Shown here piece by piece: positions 57,475 to 64,000 of a stretch of 64,000 bases of DNA. Source of the stretch: Echria macrotheca (Eukaryota; Ascomycota; Sordariomycetes; Sordariales; Schizotheciaceae); assembly GCA_030411725.1 (NCBI GenBank), contig MU839849.1, positions 1-64,000 of the forward strand, in the 5' to 3' direction. The notes beneath the pieces are model-generated. The model saw only the letters and a program-made list of their open reading frames with translations, was not told the DNA's origin and ran no database searches. The position numbers and the translations under genes are program-made. The first letter of the stretch is position 1; every line of letters starts with the position of its first letter.

Positions 57475-58716
57475 ATGCGCGGAGCCTCGACAACGATTCT
57501 CGCAGCCATCCTGTTGGCACCCTCCGTCCTCGGAGCAGCTCTCTCCGTAGACCAGCGATGGCGCGAGGCCATCAACCAAGGCCGTGACGTCGGTCCGGTG
57601 AGTTGAGCAACACGGGGAGTCAGGGGGGATTGATACTAACCCAAGGGTCCACAGGCCGTTGACTACGTTGTCGATCGCCGAGCGGACGCGCCACCCAAGG
57701 AGGCCAAGGCACCCGAGGGCAAGGGCAAGGAGGCAAAGCCCAGCGCAGCACCCGCTGCCCCGTCGGCCGCCGCCCCGCCTGCGGCTCCGAAGCCGTCCGC
57801 TGCCGCTCCCTCAGCTGCCGCCCCCCCCAAGGAGCCGAAACCGTCTGCAGCTGCTCCCCCCAAGGAGCCGAAGCCCTCCGCTGCGGCCCCGCCCAAGGCA
57901 CCCAAGCCTTCAGCTGCTGCCCCTTCGGCAGCTGCCCCTCCCAAGGAGCCTAAGCCCTCGGCGGCCGCCCCCCCTGCGGCCCCGAAGCCTTCCGCCGCCG
58001 CTCCCTCGGCTGCTGCCCCCCCCAAGGAGCCGAAGCCGTCTGCGGCTGCTCCTCCGAAGGAGCCCAAGCCGTCTGCGGCTGCCCCCCCGAAAGATCCCAA
58101 GCCTTCGGCGGCCGCTCCTCCCGCTGCTCCGGCTCCATCCGCCCCCGCCCCCAAGGCTCCTTCGCGGGTCCGCCGCCAGGAGGGTAAGGGCAAGGAGGAC
58201 AAGCCCTCGGCCGCTCCCGCTCCCCCGAGCGGTGCCCCGAAGCCCAGCGAGGCCAAGCCTTCCGCCGCTCCCAAGCCAACTGCCGCCGCTCCCCCTGCAG
58301 CTCCTAAGCCTTCCGCAGCTGTTCCCTCTGCTGCTGCCCCCCCTGCGGCTCCCAAGCCATCTGCTGCAGTTCCTTCTGCGGCAGCTCCCCCTGCGGCTCC
58401 CAAACCTTCCGCAGCGGCTCCTTCTGCGGCTGCCCCGCCGGCGGCTCCCAAGCCTTCCGCGGCTGTTCCTTCTGCCGCTGCCCCTCCGGCGGCTCCTAAG
58501 CCATCTGCTGCTGCCCCGTCGGCCGCCGCCCCGCCTGCGGCCCCAAAGCCATCCGCTGCCGTGCCCTCCGCGGCTGCCCCCCCTAAGGCACCCAAGCCTT
58601 CGGCTGCCGTGCCCTCCGCGGCTGCCCCGCCTGCGGCCCCGAAACCGTCCGCCGCCGTCCCGTCAGCCCCTGCACCCCCACCCCCGGCTAAGCCGACTGC
58701 CGCCGGCCGGATCTAA
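57475..58716 (+). CDS. Secreted Ala/Pro/Lys repeat protein
   Basis: Two exons (57475-57597 and 57655-58716) with a 57-nt intron (TACTAAC branch, ACAG acceptor) give 394 aa. MRGASTTILAAILLAPSVLGAA is a signal peptide. A short globular lead (VDQRWREAINQGRDVGP) follows. From about residue 50 the protein is almost wholly built from PPKEPKPSAAA and PPAAPKPSAA(A/V)PSAAA units, interrupted once near residue 220. Two dibasic sites (DRRADAPP, RVRRQEGKGKE) each start a module of EGKGKE(A/D)KPSAAP, so Kex2 processing into two parts is plausible. Other long frames over this DNA are by-products of the repeat. It is likely a cell-wall or surface protein; no known domain. Confidence 0.8.
57655..58680 (+). 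repeat. Coding minisatellite of PKPSAAA units
   Basis: GC-rich imperfect repeats of about 33-48 bp encode the PPKEPKPSAAA-type units. The first part is richer in PKEPKPS, the second in PAAPKPSAAVPSAAA. Third-base variation is high between units while the peptide is kept, indicating selection on the protein rather than recent DNA slippage alone. Length polymorphism between isolates is expected. Confidence 0.8.
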
Positions 58717-59666
58717 AGCTGCCCAGCGGGCTTGGCACTTGCGCTCTGCACCGATGGACCAAAAAAAAGCTAGAGAGCACCCTGTTTGCCCCCCCCAGAG
58801 CCGACGTCGACCGGCGGGGTTGAGAAATGGTGTGAAGGACGTTGTTCGTCATAGAAGCCCTGTCGCTACTGGCTCTGCGTTATTCTGCACCCCTTTTCTT
58901 CGCGGTGGTTTTTTTTCTGTTCGACCACGGGTCCGCTGGTCCATGACAACGTCATCCCGCCGCGGCCCCGTTTCATTTCTTGTATGCTATATGTTGGACT
59001 TAGCATGAGACTTTGATAGAAAACCATGAAACTCCCCTGGACTGTCCCGATGCTATTCAAGTGCATGCATATCATTCCGCTGGTTGTTCCCATCATTGAT
59101 GCCTTTGTTTTCGGACGATGAGTGCGTGCTTCGGCATGGCAAGTCGTCGCAATCAACTTCTAGATCGGGAAGATCCCTGGGTTCGATCGGCCGATCCGTA
59201 GATCATCCCGGCAATCCTCCTGGGCGCCGCGCGTAAGTCTTCGACAAGCCGGGTTCGGTCTATGCCATCCGTCTGGACGGGACACGGCTACCCTGAAATA
59301 ACTATCTGCCGAGATGGGATGCATTGTGTTTCTTCAACGCGCGTCCACAATTCGTCATCGTAACTCTTGTTGTCTCAGGTCCGCCCCTTCTCACAAGCTC
59401 GCGTAATATTCGAATTTTTTTCCTCAAGAGCCCACTCAATATGACGTTCTACAATTCCTAGCTTGATTGTCAAACTTGACTCGTCACGGCTAGCGATGAT
59501 GTTTACAGATAGACATTATTTGTAAGAAGATAAGGGGGAACCCACGTTAAGACCTGCTGCCCCAAACTCCCTCCGACAGGATATCCCGCGTTTACCATGA
59601 CAAAAAAAAAGTACGAACTACAGCGACCGACAAAATACCTACCAACAATATTACCATCCCACACTT
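58717..59666. other. Intergenic, convergent 3' ends
   Basis: Region between the stop of the repeat protein and the stop of the gene on the other strand. It holds homopolymer runs (58747-58770 A and C, 58907-58915 T) and no recognisable gene. Confidence 0.45.
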
Positions 59667-60797
59667 CTAAATAATCGTGATAACCTGCTCCGCCATTCCC
59701 GACGCAGCGCACGCCAACAGATCCTGCCATGACAGACTGCTCCCTAGACCAGCCCAAAACTGCAACCTCAGCGTTCCGACCCGGGTGAAGTAATCCATCA
59801 TGCCCGCAACGCGCCGCAGAGCCAGCCCCTCAATCGTCAACACATGGGGCGTCTTGTCTCCCTGACCGCCATAGTGGATAACTGGCAAGAAGAGGAGCGT
59901 CTCTTCGACCTTGTCCCACTCCTTCGCCATGTTCTTCGGCGGCAGCACGTCCTGAGTCAGCCGTATGGACCAGTCCGCGCCCTCGTCGTTGGAGTTCCGG
60001 ACAAGGTCCTTGCCGTTGCTGTCCGGATCGACCCGGCACCGGACCTCGGACATCAACCCCTTGACCGTGATGGTAGACCGGCCGCTTTGGACGGGATAAG
60101 ACGGATCAGGGGAAGCGAGTTCGCAAGCGACGTCGAGTACTTTGCATGTGACCATGTAGTTCAATCCCTGCTCGCTGCTTCCGACATGCTGGACAGTCTC
60201 CCTGTACCGCACGGGACATGTGACTGAGCCTCTTGACCATGAGGGCGCGAAGTGGCCGGAGGGGGTCGGACCGGGGCGAGGGCAGGAAAACTTGCTGTCG
60301 TCGACGTAGTGTGCCTCGGCTTCCCAGAGGAGGGAGAACGGTAGGTCTGGCGCGATACTAAGAGCGTTTTTCTCTTCACCAAGTTCGGTGTGGCGGATGA
60401 ACTCGGCGCTGTGGAGACGCGGGTCAAAGCCGTGACATACTGGGCATCCGGAGGTCGCTCGCTGAGGCGTAAATGAGGGCGCGATAATCGGATGGTGTTT
60501 GGCTGGTTGTGGTAGATCGGTAATCGGGATGTCGTGGGTCTCGGATGCCGGAGGCACCGTGTCTTCTGGCCGTTGCGCAGATTGGCTGTTGAGGGGATCG
60601 CAGTGCACAATCAACTCATCCTTTGCACCTGAAACCCGTTTTGGTGGGCAGTCTCGTGAGACATTTTGAGCGTCAAGATGATCAGAGTCCCGGATGAGTC
60701 GATTGGGAACCGTGGGGAAGAAGTGAAAGGTGATGGGGATTCGTCGCCCGAGTCCTCTCAACCCCTTGAGAGCCTTCTTGAACCTGTCGGCGCCCAT
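59667..60797 (-). CDS. Unrecognised protein with CxxC motif next to HET gene
   Basis: This intact single-exon frame encodes 376 aa from an ATG at 60797. The first 110 residues are polar and low in structure (PPASETHDIPITDLPQPAKHH). A CPVCHGFDPRLHSAEFI segment follows at about 118-134, reminiscent of the short Cys region at the start of many HET-domain proteins. The rest looks folded (VTCKVLDVACELASPDP, EETLLFLPVIHYGGQGD, VGTLRLQFWAGLG), but no family is recognised. It diverges from the HET-domain gene at 61635 with 837 bp between. The pairing with a HET gene may be meaningful. No signal peptide or membrane segment. Confidence 0.65.
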   Translation of the reverse strand: MGADRFKKALKGLRGLGRRIPITFHFFPTVPNRLIRDSDHLDAQNVSRDCPPKRVSGAKDELIVHCDPLNSQSAQRPEDTVPPASETHDIPITDLPQPAKHHPIIAPSFTPQRATSGCPVCHGFDPRLHSAEFIRHTELGEEKNALSIAPDLPFSLLWEAEAHYVDDSKFSCPRPGPTPSGHFAPSWSRGSVTCPVRYRETVQHVGSSEQGLNYMVTCKVLDVACELASPDPSYPVQSGRSTITVKGLMSEVRCRVDPDSNGKDLVRNSNDEGADWSIRLTQDVLPPKNMAKEWDKVEETLLFLPVIHYGGQGDKTPHVLTIEGLALRRVAGMMDYFTRVGTLRLQFWAGLGSSLSWQDLLACAASGMAEQVITII

Positions 60798-61634
60798 GGT
60801 CGCCGCAACAGAAACACAAAGAACTTGGACAAGTTTGGGAAACTTCGAGCTGGTGCGGATGTGCCATGCTCTCTTGGCACGGCAGCACTTTTATGATCAC
60901 GATTGCCGGCCTCCCCCTCCAAACCCCGATTGGGCGCCCAGCGAATTCAAGACACGCAGTGAACACATTGGCCAAGTTTGAGATGTTGCAGGGCTACTGG
61001 AGCCAACCACGTGGCGGCCGACCCGGATGGCGAGACCGGATTGGATCCAAGTGGCTGCCGACCCGCTCTCCGGCCCGGGGTGGAGACGCCGGCGTTGTCG
61101 GCTGAACCGCCAGCAAACCGCCGGCAAAATCGGTGCCAAACACCAGCCTCACGTCTCGGTCTCCAAGGTGGACTGACCTTGGTTCAAGATTGATTCTGAA
61201 AGCACAAGGAAGATAGAAATTTGAAGTCTCCCGGTCACGGTGGTTGAGTGCAAGCTCTTTGGTGGCTCTGGACTCAGCGGCCTTCATCCGGAATCGGGCC
61301 CACTCATTCCCGCAAGTTTCAGCACGGAACCGAGTGAATGAGGATGGCCTGGCCAGTGCCAGGACTATTACAGAACCTATACATAGGTAGATGGCCTCTT
61401 CTTGTATCCAAATCCAAGGTGCAGCAGAGAACATCAATCACGTGATCGGATTCAATGGCTGCGCCGCCTCAGCCGCAGTGTTTCAGATGGCATTTCGGGA
61501 GACTCCGAGCGAGGGTGAACGTGTCTGCCTAACCTTCAAAGATTGACCAGATCAGCATCGCGCCCATTTGTGCATCGCGATGGCTTGGGCTGGGTGCGCG
61601 CTGTTCTGAACGCGCGTCGAAGTTTTGTTCACAA
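60798..61634. promoter_or_regulatory. Divergent intergenic region, CxxC protein / HET gene
   Basis: 837 bp between two divergent starts. No TATA box, repeat or operator is evident. Frames over it are open in places but have no domain. Confidence 0.35.
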
Positions 61635-64000
61635 ATGGCGGGTTTTCCTTCCAAGTTTCTTCAACGCCTGTTCACGACCACAACAAACGCGCTTCAACCG
61701 GACGAACCATTCGTCATTCGCGACGTGCCATTCGTGTTTCTGGCAGCCATTCTAGCCGTCTCCGGCCTGGCCGCGGTTTTTCTTTTGTTATTCCTATGGT
61801 TTATGCGAAATACGATGGCGTCACTTGTATCAAACCTCTCAACGTGGCTCGGGGAAGCACTCCCCGGCCTCGGCCCCATAGTCTACGCCGCCTCGTTCGG
61901 ATATCTGACGGTCCAACCCCCTCGATTCCGCGAGCCCGATATTTTCAGTCACAGCAACCTGTGTCGGAACTGTGAGGACGCCGTTCGGGCCTCTGCGTTG
62001 CTTTGCGGACGGCGCGGTCGTCTTGTCCGGACTGTGGAGAAAATTCCGCTGTTCGACAGTCTCGACGAAATGCAGCGCTCATGGTCCGGCTGCCAGCTTT
62101 GCGAGGCCCTTCTGAGCAACAAGAAACAGGACGACGCACAGGTTCCCGAGGTCCGTGGATACGGCACCATGAATACGCCCGTACCGTCAGGTCGGCCCCG
62201 CCGCCGGCTGTTTCTGCGGCTTACATATCGTCGAAGCTCCTCCCGACTGTCGCAGGGCCTTCTCACAGCGTGTCTTGACGATGCTACGGGCGTGACCGAG
62301 TTCACGGACATTGCGATATCTACAGGTTGGTTTGCTACCTAGTCCTGCTGGTCTCCTGAATGGCATCTCCGCCGAAAAACGCTAACATGATGCCCAGGCC
62401 CCTTGAAGGAATCAGGGCTTCGCGATCCTGCACGGAATGACTCCTGGCTATTCACCGGGTCACATCCTACTCTGGACAAAGTCGCCCGCTGGATTCGGAC
62501 CTGCTCCGAGACGCATGAGTCCTGCCAGCTGACGGAATCCGACACCGGTTTTCTCCCGTCAAGACTGCTGTTTGTTGGAAGCATGAGCGAGCCAGCCCTG
62601 AGGGTTGTCGAGACGAAAACTGACAGCCTTGATGAACAAAACAGCAGATATGTCGCTTTAAGCCATTGCTGGGGCGGACAGGTTTCCTGCCAACTGACGG
62701 CGCAGAACTACTCGGGAATGCGGGATTCCATCTCTCCCGATGTCCTCCCACAGAACTTCCGGGATGCGGTGCTGGTGACACGTCACCTCGGCATACCCTA
62801 CCTCTGGATCGACTCGCTGTGCATTCTACAGGACTCGCTCGCCGACTGGGCGGCCGAGTCGCCGACCATGGGCCTTGTCTTCGCACGCGCCGTCGTTGTC
62901 ATCGCCGCCACGGCTTCCGAAAATGCCCACGGGGGCTGCTTCCGCACCCTGCCGGCTCCAACGTACGAGTTAGAGCTGATGCGCAGCGAGAAAGCCCGAG
63001 AACAGTGCTACATCTCGTTCGGCCCGCATCGGTCTTCCGTTCGCACTTTGTTCGACACGCGGGTCGAGACGGCCCCGCTGACCAAACGAGCGTGGGCCTT
63101 TCAGGAACGACTATTGTCGCGACGGCTCGTGCACTTCTGCTCCGATATGGTGCTCTTTGAATGCAACTCAATCCAAGCTTCCGAATTCGACCCGGTCGGC
63201 GTCAGTTACGAGAAGGAGCCGTACGCTATACGCGAAGGTCGGATCATCAGCTGGTTCGAGCATACTCTCCTCGACCCGCTTGTGCGTATGACCCGTCTCG
63301 GTGGTCTGGATGTCTCAGAGAAGGATAGGGCACGCCGGGGGATCCGCGGTGCCCTCGATGTGCTCCAGCTGCTCGGTCGTGTTCCAGACCAGCCGACTCT
63401 GGCAGAACGTGTCGAGTTTTCGAAACGGTGGTTTGACATTGTCAGTGCTTACAGCGAGGGTGCTTTAACCCGCCAAACAGACAAACTCGTGGCTGTTTCT
63501 GGTGTTGCTGCCCTTGTACAGACCCACGCAAGAGTACCATATTTGGCCGGTCTCTGGGACGCGAACTCGGTACTAGAGATGCAGCTTCTCTGGTTTGTGG
63601 TGGGGAATGTACATCCTAAAACGGAGCCCTACTGCGCCCCCTCGTGGTCGTGGGCCGCAGTGAACGGACGTATCGGTCTTCTGCCGCGAGACGACTTGCA
63701 AACTACCCGTCTGAGGAGCGAAAGCATCGTCTTTCGTGCCCAGGTGCGCAAATCGGCAGTCTTCTACAAGGATATGGAAGTCGAGGATGCGACTAATCTG
63801 ATCGACTTCGGCAGCCTCTCACTCTCGGGTCCAACGGCCGACGTGACGCTGAGAGCAAACACCCTCGAGACGCTGTATTTGACTCTAAAGGGGGGAATAT
63901 TAGGTCTCGGTGTTGCCCTAGAGTTCTTTCCAGATTATGACCCGGGGGATATCGAGGAAGCGTGGGCGACTTCGCAGCTCTATGCCCTCCGTTTATTGAC
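61635..64000 (+). CDS. HET-domain protein with N-terminal membrane segment (3' end beyond window)
   Basis: Exon 1 (61635-62325) and exon 2 (62398 to beyond 64000) are joined over a 72-nt GT-AG intron with a GCTAAC branch; at least 764 residues are seen. One hydrophobic helix lies at about residues 31-57 (FVFLAAILAVSGLAAVFLLLF). A Cys-pair region follows (LCRNCEDA, GCQLCEALL). The HET domain has its three blocks: YVALSHCWGG (about 313), LWIDSLCILQDS...DW (about 368) and KRAWAFQERLLSRRL (about 461). HET proteins trigger vegetative-incompatibility cell death, and many are of unknown role. The membrane anchor is unusual. The C-terminal part is not classifiable, and no stop occurs before the window edge. 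Confidence 0.9.

Noticed and set aside
57663..58595. Minus-strand frame of 310 codons, Gly/Ala-rich
   Set aside because: Antisense shadow of the same repeat; GGC/GCC-rich DNA opens all frames.
57659..59008. Long plus-strand frame of 449 codons, Pro/Arg/Leu-rich, over the repeat gene
   Set aside because: It is a shifted reading of the PKPSAAA-coding repeats. Only the frame from 57475 has a signal peptide, an intron with good sites and sensible units.

Overview
The window is nuclear DNA of a filamentous ascomycete (Pezizomycotina, probably a Sordariomycete). The reasons are short GT-AG introns of about 50-85 nt with fungal branch sites (CTAAC/CTGAC), and typical fungal families: a HET-domain protein, an FSH serine hydrolase, an NmrA-like protein, an allantoate-permease-type MFS transporter, GH43 and FAD monooxygenases. 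The sharp split into an extremely A+T-rich half and a normal gene-rich half is the usual result of repeat-induced point mutation (RIP). I cannot name the species.

Positions 1 to about 20,450 are a RIP-degraded transposon nest with no intact gene. Two related families of terminal-inverted-repeat elements dominate. Both end in CAGGGTTGG and carry dense palindromic subterminal arrays (GACTACTGTAGTC-like in family B, TCCGGACTAGTAGTCC-like in family A). Perfect 8-bp target-site duplications flank copies at 8458-9672 (GTTTTAAC) and 9741-13125 (GTAATAAT), which points to the hAT superfamily. A third element (13267-16611) has GC-rich TIRs of about 110 bp and the 8-bp duplication TACTAATA. A GC-rich 209-bp solo LTR (17462-17670, duplication GAATA) lies inside an A copy that lies inside a B copy, so the order of insertion can be read.

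Positions 20.8-30.5 kb look like a carbohydrate-use neighbourhood: a Gfo/Idh/MocA oxidoreductase diverging from a Dal5-like MFS transporter, a secreted six-hairpin glycosidase and a seven-exon secreted GH43 enzyme. Positions 31.5-41 kb hold single genes: an alpha/beta hydrolase, an NmrA-like protein divergent from an FSH hydrolase, a small Ala/Gly-rich protein, an MFS sugar transporter and an M20 metallopeptidase.

Positions 42-51 kb hold two small secreted proteins (a 55-aa Cys-rich peptide and a 181-aa protein), a 410-aa FAD monooxygenase, a small membrane protein and an 819-aa FAD monooxygenase fused to a polytopic membrane domain. This group resembles a secondary-metabolite or effector-type accessory locus, but no synthase gene is present. 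Positions 53-64 kb hold an LRR-like protein, a secreted Ala/Pro/Lys repeat protein with dibasic sites, an unrecognised protein with a CxxC motif, and a HET-domain protein with an N-terminal membrane segment that runs off the right edge. Intergenic spacers are long, and several contain TACCTACCTAC-type motifs.
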